DNA from: CAZPXZ01 sp965219495
Lineage (GTDB): Bacteria > Pseudomonadota > Alphaproteobacteria > Rhodobacterales > CAZPXZ01
Length of the DNA: 64,000 bases
Assembly: GCA_965219495.1 (NCBI GenBank)
Contig: OZ244777.1
Coordinates: 1,550,001 to 1,614,000, forward strand
Direction: 5' to 3'
Below, in pieces: positions 1 to 8,795 of the stretch. The notes below the pieces were generated by a model. It was not told the DNA's origin. It saw only the letters and a program-made list of their open reading frames with translations, and made no database searches. Made by a program: the position numbers and the translations under genes. Every line of letters starts with the position of its first letter. The stretch's first letter is position 1.

Positions 1-545
1 GTGCGGAACACCAGCGGACAGAATTCGGGCGTACCCGGCAGGTTGTTCTTCACCCGGTGCCGCCGGGAGGTTTCGGGGTGGGCTGAGAATTGGCGGTCCG
101 GATCGACGATCGGCGTATAGGCGCCACGATCGGCGTTTGGCAGATCGAGCCGGTGTCCGGTTAGCCATTCATAGAGAAACCAAACGCGTCTGGCGTAAGC
201 GCCCGTCGGCTTGGCCTTGACGAAATTCTCGATGGGTGCGGGACCGGTCGCGGCGAACAGGCGCTTGAGGACAGCGAGGTCGAGCCCCTCATACTTCAGG
301 GCGAAGGTGAGGTGTCCTTCGAGGCTGGCATCCGGCTCATGGCGCGGCGAATAGATGCGCCAGTTGTCTTTCTCGACCAACCTGTGTCGCTCCCCCGTGG
401 CGCTCAGAATACGCGGAAGCGGCGCACGCACTCCGTATGCCCCGATCAACGCGGCATACCCGACCGGAGTAGCAATCACCGGAAGCCGCCGTTCCTGAAA
501 AACAGTAACGGGGCCTGAAAAACGATTCAGATTGAGGATGTCCAT
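1..545 (-). CDS. Fic-family protein, N-terminal part (cut by window edge)
   Basis: The reverse strand reads open from ATG at 545 to the window edge, giving 181 codons of an N-terminal region. Segments such as GHLTFALKYEGLDLAVLKRLF, then ARRVWFLYEWLTGHRLDLP, and RHRVKNNLPGTPEFCPLV match the conserved N-terminal part that precedes the Fic domain in many bacterial Fic proteins, from memory of that family. The catalytic HPFx[D/E]GNGR motif would lie outside the window, so AMPylation activity cannot be judged. No strong ribosome site precedes the ATG. The upstream DNA carries GATAACA repeats that may be operator sites. Fic proteins of this kind are usually accessory genes (toxin-like or regulatory). 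Confidence 0.7.
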   Translation of the reverse strand, partial: MDILNLNRFSGPVTVFQERRLPVIATPVGYAALIGAYGVRAPLPRILSATGERHRLVEKDNWRIYSPRHEPDASLEGHLTFALKYEGLDLAVLKRLFAATGPAPIENFVKAKPTGAYARRVWFLYEWLTGHRLDLPNADRGAYTPIVDPDRQFSAHPETSRRHRVKNNLPGTPEFCPLVFR

Positions 546-549
546 GTCT

Positions 550-663
550 AAACTGTTATCCAATGTGACTCGGCTCGGACAGGTCGGCATATCGATGTGA
601 AACAGTGCCAATCTATGAACAACGATAACATAATCCTTCGTTGATGAAATGCGATAACAGTTT
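550..663. promoter_or_regulatory. Inverted and direct GATAACA repeats upstream of the Fic gene
   Basis: AAACTGTTATC at 550-560 is the exact reverse complement of GATAACAGTTT at 653-663. A third GATAACA core lies at 624-630 in the same orientation as the right arm. The left arm sits within six bases of the Fic start codon. Spaced half-sites of this kind suggest binding sites for a repressor, but no regulator in the window is tied to them. The function is inferred only from the repeat pattern. Confidence 0.4.
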
Positions 664-1228
664 GGAGGCGTTTGCGTTGTAGCGTTTTCTTGGTTCGAAA
701 GTGTCTGATGCAATAACACGGAGTCGCCGTCGGCATTTGGCTGCACTGCGACGGCGTCGGAACGCCTGGACCGACTTCAACCGGACGCAATATCGACAAA
801 GCGGGCAGCTGCGACGGTTCCGAAAAATTCGGCTCGAATCCGCAGACTGCCCGGATTCGCTGCCGGGCAGTTCCTGTGTCGATTCGGGGACGGACCCTAT
901 CAGCTACCGAGGATCGGCACGGCGCCAACCGGGGATCGCATCTGCTCCTTGCGCCCGGCCCGGAGGTATCCGAAGGCGATCATGACCGCCAGCGCGAGGA
1001 TGGCCCGGTCGGGCGACGATGATGCGCCTTGCGCACCGCCACGAACTGTGCGTGCCCGGCGCCTCGGCGCGGTTGGATTTGCGTTCATCAGCCGCGCAAC
1101 TGCACCGCCCAAAATACGTGGGTCCGAGCCAGACTGCTCCGCCGAAGAGCAGGCAAAATGCCTCCGTCACCGTTGCTGATGGCTTTTGCGGCGCGGATTC
1201 CTAGATAGTTTTTTGCTCGCGAGGATCG
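664..1228. other. No recognisable gene
   Basis: Several short open frames exist on both strands, but none shows a ribosome site, family motif or consistent codon use. One reverse-strand frame (900-1112) has a short hydrophobic run near its end, but nothing else supports it. I see only non-coding or fully eroded sequence here. Confidence 0.4.
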
Positions 1229-1342
1229 TCATTTTGGCTTGGGTGCTGGGGGTGAGGGAGGTGCAGGCGGAGGTGCAGGCGGTGAATGGGGTCTCGGCGG
1301 AAGGCCCAATTCTTGCCCTGGAACAGACTTGTCAGACGGCAT
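1229..1342 (-). CDS. Small proline-rich protein (37 aa)
   Basis: ATG at 1342 overlaps the end of the two-TM gene (stop at 1332-1334) by 11 bases in another frame. It encodes 37 residues, MPSDKSVPGQELGLPPRP followed by a tail made almost only of Pro, Ala and Ser, ending in KPK. The overlap suggests translational coupling to the membrane protein. The proline-rich tail could be a ligand for a protein-interaction domain or a cytoplasmic extension that once partnered the 2TM protein. No family is recognised. The low-complexity content means a chance open frame cannot be excluded. Confidence 0.4.
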   Translation of the reverse strand: MPSDKSVPGQELGLPPRPHSPPAPPPAPPSPPAPKPK

Positions 1343-1829
1343 AACGCACCGCTTCGGCTTGATACGCCTCCTCTGTGCATTTTTGATCGAGCGATTCGTT
1401 CGTGCCAATTTTTGCGATATCGGCAGCAATGTATCTCAGCATTCGATGGATCGTAGAAAGTTGCCTATATGCCTCTTCGTCTTCGATATGTCCGGCGGCA
1501 ACGCCTTCCCACAAGACTCGATGCTCTGCTTCCAACCGGTCAATATCGCGGCATACCTTACTCAAAACCGCTGCCTCAATTTCTGGATGCCATACCAAAT
1601 CCCAAACAACCACAATTGCGATGCTTGCGCTCGCAATTGTGGAGAAAACATCCGGTACGATTCCAAGCAATGATATGAATGCGCCTGTGGCGGATAGTCC
1701 GAGCAGAAATCGGATGGTATTTCTATACTACCTATATCTTTGCGCCAGTGCGTCGAAATACCGAACGTAACGCGCGATATCCAGCAATCCTTGCCATACA
1801 GCATTTCGTGTCTGGTCCGTGATCATCAT
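1332..1829 (-). pseudogene. Two-TM SLATT-like membrane protein, broken by an amber stop
   Basis: Reading from ATG at 1829, the frame gives MMITDQTRNAVWQGLLDIAR and continues to codon 33. A TAG at 1728-1730 then interrupts it, after which the same frame runs on to a TGA at 1332-1334. The remainder holds two adjacent hydrophobic helices (IRFLLGLSATGAFISLLGIV and TIASASIAIVVVWDLVW), followed by a helical cytoplasmic-looking tail of about 85 residues. The size of about 165 residues and the layout (short amphipathic start, 2TM, helical tail) resemble SLATT-type membrane effectors from nucleotide-signalling conflict systems. This is a resemblance, not a proven match. A TATAAT lies just upstream on this strand. 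A restart at an internal TTG (1670) is possible but would lose the N-terminus. Confidence 0.55.
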
Positions 1830-2215
1830 TCCGCCCCCGCATTACATGGAACCATTATAATGCCCTCAGTGCAAACTTAGGCAGTCACACCAAATGTCAA
1901 TAGCCGTTCGGCAGAATGGGTGAACACGTAGATGATCCCCGCAGGAATATCGTTCACGCCGACTTACCGAATCCATGACTCCGAGGCTGGCAAAAGGAAA
2001 TTCAATCTAACCCGCTATCCTCCGAATCGTGTAGCTGCAAGAAGTTCTTCCAGCACCCGTACTGCGCCGCCTTTGGACCAAAATGACTACGCGGTGTAAA
2101 GCTGAGAATCGATTCCGCCCGAGAATTTGCCGCAAGACAATTTCGGCGGCTTCAAACTCACCCGGTTCAGATTTTTCGTGTTGGCTACTAATGGGCCGGA
2201 GAGACCGGTCCGCCC
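1830..2215. other. No recognisable gene
   Basis: The stretch between the 2TM pseudogene and argF has no supported gene. I looked for hslO, which often follows argF in Alphaproteobacteria, and did not find it. Open frames running in from argF are shadows. Confidence 0.5.
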
Positions 2216-3166
2216 CTATTCGGCGCCATGCGTCTTTGCCAAGCACCAGACCAGGATGGCCTTTTGAACGTGGAGCCGGTTTTCCGCCTGTTCGAACACT
2301 GCGGATTCGGGACCGTCCATCACCTCGTCCGTGACCTCCCGGCCGCGATAGGCGGGAAGGCAATGCAGGAAGATCGCGCCCGGCGCAGCAGAATTCATGA
2401 GCGCCCGATTGACTTGATAGGGCCCAAAAAGCGCCAAGTCCCCCTCCCACGCTCCGGCGCCCATGGAACTCCACGTGTCGGTCATCACGCAATCCGCGCC
2501 AGCCACCGCTTCGAATGGGTCCGCCACCAGGCGAATGTCGGCGCCGCACGCCCTCGCGTCTTCGAGAATGCCTGCATCCGGCCCGTGGCCCTCCGGACAA
2601 GCCAAGGAAAACCGGAAACCGAATTTCGCCGACGCCTGCACGAACGAATTCGACACATTGTTCCCGTCTCCGCACCATGCGAGGCTCCGGCCCTCAATGC
2701 TGCCGAGACGTTCCTCAAACGTGAGGATGTCGCCGAGGACCTGACAAGGATGGGTGCGATTGGTAAGCCCATTGATAACCGGCACGCCCGAGTGCGCCGC
2801 AAACTCCGTCAGCCTCCGGTAGTCTCCGGTGCGAATCATCACCGCATCGACATACCTGGAGAGCACCCGCGCCGTATCTGCGATGGACTCGCCGCGCCCG
2901 AGTTGAGTTTCGGTGAAATTTAGAATCAGGCTGCCCCCGCCGAGCTGGCGTATGGAGAGATCAAACGATACGCGAGTGCGGGTCGACGGCTGCTCGAAGA
3001 GCATCGCCAATGTGTGGCCTGAAAGGGGTGAACCGGCATCCGGCAGCCCGGAAGGGGCGCCTCCGCGCGAACACTTCCGATCCCTTGCCTCGCTCAAGAT
3101 TGCCCGAAGGTCACCCGCGGGAATCTGGTCGATCTCAAGAAAGTGACGAATCCGGGCTTCGTTCAT
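2216..3166 (-). CDS. argF: Ornithine carbamoyltransferase
   Basis: This enzyme joins carbamoyl phosphate to ornithine to form citrulline in arginine synthesis, acting as a cytoplasmic trimer. At 316 residues it has the usual length. The carbamoyl-phosphate loop STRTR is at residues 61-65, HPCQ at 139-142, and the ornithine/catalytic motif HCLPA at 268-272. These three motifs separate OTC from aspartate carbamoyltransferase. The ATG overlaps the argD stop by four bases (ATGA), so the two genes are translationally coupled in one operon with argD first. The gene is complete and has no visible damage. Confidence 0.96.
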   Translation of the reverse strand: MNEARIRHFLEIDQIPAGDLRAILSEARDRKCSRGGAPSGLPDAGSPLSGHTLAMLFEQPSTRTRVSFDLSIRQLGGGSLILNFTETQLGRGESIADTARVLSRYVDAVMIRTGDYRRLTEFAAHSGVPVINGLTNRTHPCQVLGDILTFEERLGSIEGRSLAWCGDGNNVSNSFVQASAKFGFRFSLACPEGHGPDAGILEDARACGADIRLVADPFEAVAGADCVMTDTWSSMGAGAWEGDLALFGPYQVNRALMNSAAPGAIFLHCLPAYRGREVTDEVMDGPESAVFEQAENRLHVQKAILVWCLAKTHGAE

Positions 3167-4365
3167 GCCGGAGTTTCCGTCTTCTCTCCGTGTTTGCGTC
3201 CGGCCTCCGCGAGTGCGGCGTCAAGCGCACGGCAGGCGATGTCGATGTCCACTTCCGAGATATTCAGCGGCGGAAGAATTCGGACCGTTTCTTCCGCCGC
3301 GGGTATCGTGATGACACGGTGTTCGAAACCGCACTCCACCACCTCCGCCGCGGGAATCCTGCACTTGACGCCGATCATCAGTCCTTCGCCGCGAATTTCC
3401 TCCACGACATCGGGATGGGAATTTGCCAGGGCAGAAAGACGCTGCCGAAATATTCCGGAACTTCGCCGCACGTTCTCCAGGAAGCCTTCTTCCAGAACCG
3501 CGTCGAGCACCGCATTGCCCACCGCCATCGCGAGCGGGTTTCCGCCAAACGTCGATCCATGGGTCCCGGCCGTCATGCCGGCCGCGGCTTCCTCGGTCGC
3601 CAGGCAAGCTCCCAGCGGAAACCCACCGCCTATGCCTTTTGCTGAAGCGAGAATGTCCGGGCGGACGCCGGACCATTCATGCGCGAACAACTTGCCGGTG
3701 CGCGCCATTCCGCACTGAACCTCGTCGAGGAGGAGGAGAATTCCGTTACGGTCGCAAAGCTCGCGAATGGACTGCAAAGTCGCATCGGAAAACCGCCGGA
3801 TTCCCCCCTCCCCCTGGATCGGTTCCAGCAATACGCCAGCCGTCTCGTCCGTAATGGCCTCATCGACAGCAGAGGGGTCGTCGAAGGCGACAATGTCAAA
3901 ACCTTCCAGCATCGGTCCGAAGCCGTCAACCAGATGCGGTTTGCCCGCTGCTGATATGGTCGCGAGTGTCCGACCGTGGAACGCACCGTCAAAGGTGATG
4001 ATTCGAAACCGCTCCGGTCGTTCGTGAAAACTGTGGAATTTTCTTGCCATCTTGATCGAGGTTTCGATCGCCTCTGCGCCGGAATTGCTGAAGAACACTG
4101 TGTCCGAGAAACTGCTGTCCACCAGCCTTTTGGCGAACCGTTCCTGTTCGGGAATCCTGTAAAGATTGGAGGTATGCCAAACTTGCCGTGCCTGGTTCTC
4201 CAGCGCCTTCACGAGGCCAGGATGGGCGTGGCCCAAGATATTGACCGCGATGCCCGCACCCAGATCCAGGTAGCGCTCCCCTTGGGCCTCATGAAGCCAA
4301 CTGCTTTCGCCGCGAACAAATTCGAGGGGGGTGCGGCGATAAGTCGGTAGAACAGGATCGATCAT
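3163..4365 (-). CDS. argD: Acetylornithine aminotransferase
   Basis: A class III PLP-dependent aminotransferase that converts N-acetylglutamate semialdehyde to N-acetylornithine, and often serves as succinyldiaminopimelate aminotransferase too. The ATG at 4365 gives 400 residues beginning MIDPVLPTYRRTPLEFVRGE, which matches the family start. The open frame continues 58 codons upstream but that extension looks unlike the family. Visible signatures are the N-terminal LDLGAGIAVNILGHAHP, the central SNSGAEAIE and GAFHGRT, the LLDEVQCGMARTG segment with the PLP-contacting Asp, and SAKGIGGGFPLGA with the Schiff-base lysine. It is coupled to argF by a four-base overlap. Confidence 0.95.
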   Translation of the reverse strand: MIDPVLPTYRRTPLEFVRGESSWLHEAQGERYLDLGAGIAVNILGHAHPGLVKALENQARQVWHTSNLYRIPEQERFAKRLVDSSFSDTVFFSNSGAEAIETSIKMARKFHSFHERPERFRIITFDGAFHGRTLATISAAGKPHLVDGFGPMLEGFDIVAFDDPSAVDEAITDETAGVLLEPIQGEGGIRRFSDATLQSIRELCDRNGILLLLDEVQCGMARTGKLFAHEWSGVRPDILASAKGIGGGFPLGACLATEEAAAGMTAGTHGSTFGGNPLAMAVGNAVLDAVLEEGFLENVRRSSGIFRQRLSALANSHPDVVEEIRGEGLMIGVKCRIPAAEVVECGFEHRVITIPAAEETVRILPPLNISEVDIDIACRALDAALAEAGRKHGEKTETPA

Positions 4366-4572
4366 CTTGATTGTCCGGCTAGCGCGCACTGCGGCCACCA
4401 CTGGCGCGCGCAGTCCAAAAGCCAAGAGCCCGCCACGGTCCGCGGCGGGCGCACGGGCGAAAGTGTCGCGAAACCGCCTGATGAAGTCAACGCAACGCCC
4501 GACTTGGCGAGCCGAAACGAAATGCGCAGCGGCCTGCACGTGCGACGCAAGGTATACCCGAAGAGCACGATA

Positions 4573-5388
4573 TCACTCCTTCAGCCGATATCCGATTCGA
4601 AACAGGTGCCAGCCGAATAACCACAGCAGGACATTGGCGAAAAGCGTCACCACCAAACCGGTCATCGGTTCCGCATCGGACACGCCAACGACTCCAAATC
4701 GAAACCCGTCAATGAGATAGAAGAAGGGATTCCAGCGTGAGACCGTGCTCCATGGCTCGGGCAATGCCGACACCGAAAAGAACGTGCCCGAAAGGAACGA
4801 AAGGGGGATGATAAGAAAATTGGTCACGGTGGCCAGGTGATCGAACCTTTCGCCCCATATCCCCGCGACGATTCCGACCGTGGACAGCAGGCAGGCACCG
4901 GCCAGAATGAAGTAGGCGGCCCAAAAGGGATGCGCAATCCCGGTGCCGACCAGCGGAAACAGGACCGCCGAAGTCGCGAGCGCCACTGCAACGCCTCTCA
5001 CGACGCCGCCCACCGCGTACCCGAAATTCAGTTCGCCCGCTGAAAGCGGCGCGACCAGCGTGTCGAAGATGTTTCCCATGATTTTCGCGTGAAGAATGGA
5101 CGTCGCGGTGTTCTGGAAGGAATTCTGAATCACCGCCATCATCACCATGCCTGGGGCAAGGAACTCGATAAACGGAATCCCGAATATCCCTGGACGGCCC
5201 GCGGCGAGCGCGAAATTGAAGACCGTGACGAACAGGCAGGCCGTAACCACCGGCGCGAGCACTGTCTGTATCCAAAGCTTCGAAAATCGAAGCACTTCGC
5301 GAACGATCAAGCTCCAGAGCCCCAACCAATTGACACGCCCAAAGCTGCGGGTTCGCACCGGGGGTTCCGATTCAAATTTCGCCGTCAT
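4573..5388 (-). CDS. ABC-2 type transporter permease
   Basis: A 271-residue integral membrane permease of the ABC-2 family, with about six hydrophobic segments. The family signature region, from GMVMMAVIQNSFQNTATSI through a series of helices to LSGTFFSVSALPEPWSTVSR, is clear. I chose the ATG at 5388 (MTAKFESEPP) because homologues start shortly before the first helix. The ATP-binding partner that normally sits next to such permeases is absent from this side. The substrate (drug, lipid or polysaccharide export) cannot be told. It is divergent from gcrA across a 165-base gap. Confidence 0.85.
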   Translation of the reverse strand: MTAKFESEPPVRTRSFGRVNWLGLWSLIVREVLRFSKLWIQTVLAPVVTACLFVTVFNFALAAGRPGIFGIPFIEFLAPGMVMMAVIQNSFQNTATSILHAKIMGNIFDTLVAPLSAGELNFGYAVGGVVRGVAVALATSAVLFPLVGTGIAHPFWAAYFILAGACLLSTVGIVAGIWGERFDHLATVTNFLIIPLSFLSGTFFSVSALPEPWSTVSRWNPFFYLIDGFRFGVVGVSDAEPMTGLVVTLFANVLLWLFGWHLFRIGYRLKE

Positions 5389-5553
5389 GTGCCAGAACCT
5401 TTTCCTGCTATCTTCGCCGAAAATACAGAATAATCGGCTGTTTCCGGCAGTACGAGGACGCATGACTTTTTCGGCCGGTAGATTCGGGCTGGAAAACGCC
5501 GCAGCGATTGCTTATGTGTTGCCTGCGGCCAGCCGCAAGACCCGGCCGCTTTC

Positions 5554-6363
5554 ATGCCCACAGCGAGGAGCAGTCTTGTGCCCGCCAGTGATTGGACACC
5601 AGAACGCATCGCGAGACTGAAGGAACTCTACGCCACGGGGATTCCGGCTTCCGCGATCGCCAGAGCCCTGGGAGAAAATGTCACCCGCAATGCGGTGATC
5701 GGAAAGGTCAACAGGCTCGGTCTGAGTCGGCCGAAGAGCGAGGCGAAGCCCGCAGACAAACAGGGTTCCAATAAAAGCGCCAGAACGCCCGCGGCCGGCA
5801 AAAAGACGGAAAAAAGGCCCGCCGCCCGCGTCCCGGCGCAAAGGCTGTCCACCGCCCGTACGAAGTCCCCGCAAGCAAAGCCGGCCGCCGGTAAGAAACC
5901 GCTACGGCGCGGTAGCGCGGCGCCAACGGCTGCCCAGAAGTCCAAGGCCTCGGCGGAAGAGATGCGCCACCGTGCGGGACAACCCGCGGGCATCGACGGC
6001 ACCCGGCGCACCGCGCGATCTTCCTTGGCCGAGCGCCTCGACGCCTATACCGAGTTTGGCGACTCGGCCACGCATCCGGAACGAGTCGGGCTCGCCGGCG
6101 CCAGCCTGAGGACAACAGGCGCGCCGGAAAGCCCGGACCATGTGCCACACGAACCGTCACCAGAGCCGGTCCCCCTCATGGTTTCCCTGGTGGAACTTTC
6201 CGAACGCTCGTGCAGGTGGCCGATCGGCGATCCCGAGGATCAGGAGTTTGGATTTTGCGGACTGCCTGCCGCGCCGGGGAAACCGTATTGCGCGGGCCAT
6301 GCGCTGCAGGCGTTTCAACCACTGACGTCGCGCAGGGAACGGGATCGAATTCGGGGCCGCTGA
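5554..6363 (+). CDS. gcrA: GcrA-family cell cycle regulator
   Basis: GcrA is an Alphaproteobacteria-specific regulator that binds sigma-70 RNA polymerase and activates promoters carrying CcrM-methylated GANTC sites. The N-terminal DNA-binding part (WTPERIARLKELYATGIPAS, then NAVIGKVNRLGLSR) spans about residues 14-58. The C-terminal sigma-contacting part keeps CRWPIGDPEDQEFGFCG and PYCAGHALQAFQP near residues 215-255. A long basic, alanine/lysine-rich linker of about 150 residues makes the protein (269 aa) much longer than the roughly 170-residue Caulobacter GcrA. The gene ends immediately before phoR. Confidence 0.9.
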   Translation: MPTARSSLVPASDWTPERIARLKELYATGIPASAIARALGENVTRNAVIGKVNRLGLSRPKSEAKPADKQGSNKSARTPAAGKKTEKRPAARVPAQRLSTARTKSPQAKPAAGKKPLRRGSAAPTAAQKSKASAEEMRHRAGQPAGIDGTRRTARSSLAERLDAYTEFGDSATHPERVGLAGASLRTTGAPESPDHVPHEPSPEPVPLMVSLVELSERSCRWPIGDPEDQEFGFCGLPAAPGKPYCAGHALQAFQPLTSRRERDRIRGR

Positions 6364-7581
6364 ATGCGGGGCCGGCGGGTCTCGTATGCTTCACTGGCAG
6401 CGGATCTTGCAGGCCTGCACCTTCCGCGTGACACTGCCGACGGCTTTTCCGCGATTGCTGGGGCCGCAACCATGGGCGCACTAGGGATTTTCGCTTCTTC
6501 TCGCAAGCACCCCGCGCCCGAAGTAGATTCGGGCGTACCTGCCGACGATTCCAAAGACGCGCAAGCATTCGCCGAAAGCCTGCCTTTTCCGCTCCTCATC
6601 GTCGAGCAAACGCACAACGTGGCTTTCGCCAATCAGCCCGCACGCGACCTCTTCGGCGATGGCCTCGCGGGAGCGCCTTTCGCCGCTGCGCTCCGCGACC
6701 CGGACATCCGCTCCGCCGTGGACGCAGCGCTTCATTCCGGCACGGAAAGGGAAGTGGAATTTGAGCTTCAGCGCAATACCGACCGGCATTTTCGGGCGTG
6801 GGTCCGCCCCGTTTCGTTGTCCGTCACGAGAAACGCAGCCATGGTATTCCTTGAGGATCAGACGGAAACACAGAGAGCCAGGGATATTCACCGCGACTTT
6901 GTCGCCAACGCGAGTCATGAACTTCGAACTCCGCTCGCAACGGTTGCCGGATGCGTCGAAACGTTGCAGCGACATGCCCGAACCGACCCGGAGGCGGCGC
7001 AGAGATTCATAGATATCATGCTCCGGGAAACCGGTCGCATGCGCGCGGTTGTCACCGACCTGCTGTCGCTCAACCAGATCGAACTCCGGGAACATCTTCG
7101 TCCCACCGACCCGGTAGACGTTTCTTCCCTTGTCAAGGACGCAATCGAACGCCATTCGGTTCCGGGACGGGAGAGCATTGCCTTCACGCCGACCCATGAC
7201 GCCGTCCACGCGCTTGGAGACAGAACGGAACTCATGCACGCGTTGGACAATCTGCTGTCCAATGCGGAAAACCACGGCGGCGGCGCAAAGCGAATTCACA
7301 TCCGCTGCAAGAACCAACGGGTGGGCATCATCGTCGAAGACGATGGACCGGGCATTGGGCGGGAGCATCTCCCGAGGCTGACCGAACGGTTTTATCGGGT
7401 GGACGTGCCGGAAAGCCGCCGTCGCGGTGGAACCGGGCTCGGGCTTGCGATTGTGAAGCATGTCGTTTCACGCCATCGGGGTGAATTCACCGTCGACAGC
7501 AGGCCTGGAGAAGGAAGCAGCTTCGCCATCTGGTTGGAGCGACTGCCAAGCGATTCGGCAACGCCGGAATCCGGAGCCTGA
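6364..7581 (+). CDS. phoR: Phosphate regulon sensor histidine kinase PhoR
   Basis: Sensor kinase that phosphorylates PhoB when phosphate is short. From ATG 6364 (directly after the gcrA stop) it has 405 residues. A PAS-like region spans about 65-165, and the H-box FVANASHELRTPL puts the phosphorylated His at residue 185. The N-box (NLLSNAENH), DDGPGIG and GGTGLGLAIVKH motifs form the ATPase domain. Only a weak alanine/glycine-rich hydrophobic stretch (about residues 28-44) precedes the PAS region, so clear transmembrane helices are missing. A start at ATG 6472 would remove even that. It heads the pst-pho cluster, and its position before pstS matches other Alphaproteobacteria. Confidence 0.92.
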   Translation: MRGRRVSYASLAADLAGLHLPRDTADGFSAIAGAATMGALGIFASSRKHPAPEVDSGVPADDSKDAQAFAESLPFPLLIVEQTHNVAFANQPARDLFGDGLAGAPFAAALRDPDIRSAVDAALHSGTEREVEFELQRNTDRHFRAWVRPVSLSVTRNAAMVFLEDQTETQRARDIHRDFVANASHELRTPLATVAGCVETLQRHARTDPEAAQRFIDIMLRETGRMRAVVTDLLSLNQIELREHLRPTDPVDVSSLVKDAIERHSVPGRESIAFTPTHDAVHALGDRTELMHALDNLLSNAENHGGGAKRIHIRCKNQRVGIIVEDDGPGIGREHLPRLTERFYRVDVPESRRRGGTGLGLAIVKHVVSRHRGEFTVDSRPGEGSSFAIWLERLPSDSATPESGA

Positions 7582-7730
7582 CGGGTTCAACTAACCGGAT
7601 TCACAATTGCGCAATATTATTGCCGCTGCGCCAGGCATCCCTTAACCGCAAACTCCTCCTGGAGCCAGAACCGCCGATGCGGGATCAGTTTCGCGCACTC
7701 TAGCCCAATACATTTCTCTGGGAGGGATCC

Positions 7731-8762
7731 ATGAAATTCGTTCGCAATTGTCTTGTCGCCGCAATCGCGGTATCGGCATTGCTCGCAGCGCCCGCGTTGG
7801 CCCGCGACCGAATTCGCATCGTCGGATCTTCGACAGTGTTTCCATTCGCAACGGCGGTCGCCGAACGGTTCGGCAAAATCACCGAATTTGAAACGCCCGT
7901 GATCGAATCCACCGGGTCCGGGGGTGGCCTGAAACTGTTCTGCGCCGGCGTCGGTCTCAAGCACCCGGACGTCACCAACTCCTCGCGCCGCATCAAGGCC
8001 ACGGAACTGAAGCTCTGCATGCGCAACGGCGTCGACAAGGTGGTCGAAGCCATCATCGGCTACGACGGCATCGTCATCGCGAACGCGCGCGGGGCAACGG
8101 AATTTGACCTGACCCTGGAACAAGTCTACCTCGCGCTGGCCAAGGAAGTTTCGGTGGACGGCAACGTCGTCGCTAATCCGCACAACCGCTGGTCCGACAT
8201 CGATCCTTCGCTTCCGGACCAGACCATTGAGGTGCTGGGACCTCCCCCCACCTCCGGCACCCGCGACGCCTTTGAGGAACTGGCGATGCAAGGCGGCTGC
8301 AAGAAGTCCGAATCCGCAAGGGCGGCAGACATCGACTGCAAGAAAGTCGCGATTCGCGATGATGGCCCCTGGATCGATGCCGGCGAAAACGACAACCTGA
8401 TCGTGTCCAAGCTTACCGCAAATTCCAACGCGGTTGGCGTTTTCGGATTTTCGTTCCTCGATCAAAACGCCGGCAAGCTCAAGGGCGGCAAGATCAATGG
8501 CGTCAATCCGAATTTTGAGAACGTCGCGAATGCCTCGTACCCGATTTCGCGCTCCCTGTTCTTCTACGTGAAGATGGCGCATGTCGGGACGATTCCGGGA
8601 ATTCAGGAATATGTCAGCTCGTTTCTTTCTCCCGCGGCTTCCGGTCCGGACGGGTACCTGGTTGACAAGGGCCTGATTCCGCTTCCTGACGACGAATTCG
8701 CAGCAAACGCCGATCTTGCCATGTCGCTGACGCCCATGACCGGCGAAGAGAACCTCAAATAG
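7731..8762 (+). CDS. pstS: Phosphate ABC transporter substrate-binding protein PstS
   Basis: Periplasmic phosphate receptor of the high-affinity Pst importer, 343 residues. The signal peptide MKFVRNCLVAAIAVSALL, followed by APALA, gives a typical cleavage site after ALA. The mature protein begins RIRIVGSSTVFPF, the conserved phosphate-loop start. ESTGSGGGLKLFC and PPPTSGTRDAFEEL are the other family binding loops. Cysteine pairs are visible. A GGGAGG ribosome site precedes the ATG. No Pho box was found in the 149 bases after phoR, so transcription may depend on the phoR promoter or a divergent site. Confidence 0.95.
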   Translation: MKFVRNCLVAAIAVSALLAAPALARDRIRIVGSSTVFPFATAVAERFGKITEFETPVIESTGSGGGLKLFCAGVGLKHPDVTNSSRRIKATELKLCMRNGVDKVVEAIIGYDGIVIANARGATEFDLTLEQVYLALAKEVSVDGNVVANPHNRWSDIDPSLPDQTIEVLGPPPTSGTRDAFEELAMQGGCKKSESARAADIDCKKVAIRDDGPWIDAGENDNLIVSKLTANSNAVGVFGFSFLDQNAGKLKGGKINGVNPNFENVANASYPISRSLFFYVKMAHVGTIPGIQEYVSSFLSPAASGPDGYLVDKGLIPLPDDEFAANADLAMSLTPMTGEENLK

Positions 8763-8795
8763 GTTCGTTGATTGCGCGGCCGCGTCCCGGATTCG

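Noticed and set aside
1830..2215. hslO (Hsp33) downstream of argF
   Set aside because: Common in related genomes, but the translation in all frames shows no Hsp33 features or its zinc-binding cysteines.
7582..7730. Pho box upstream of pstS
   Set aside because: I looked for CTGTCAT-type repeats with 11-base spacing and found none in this gap.
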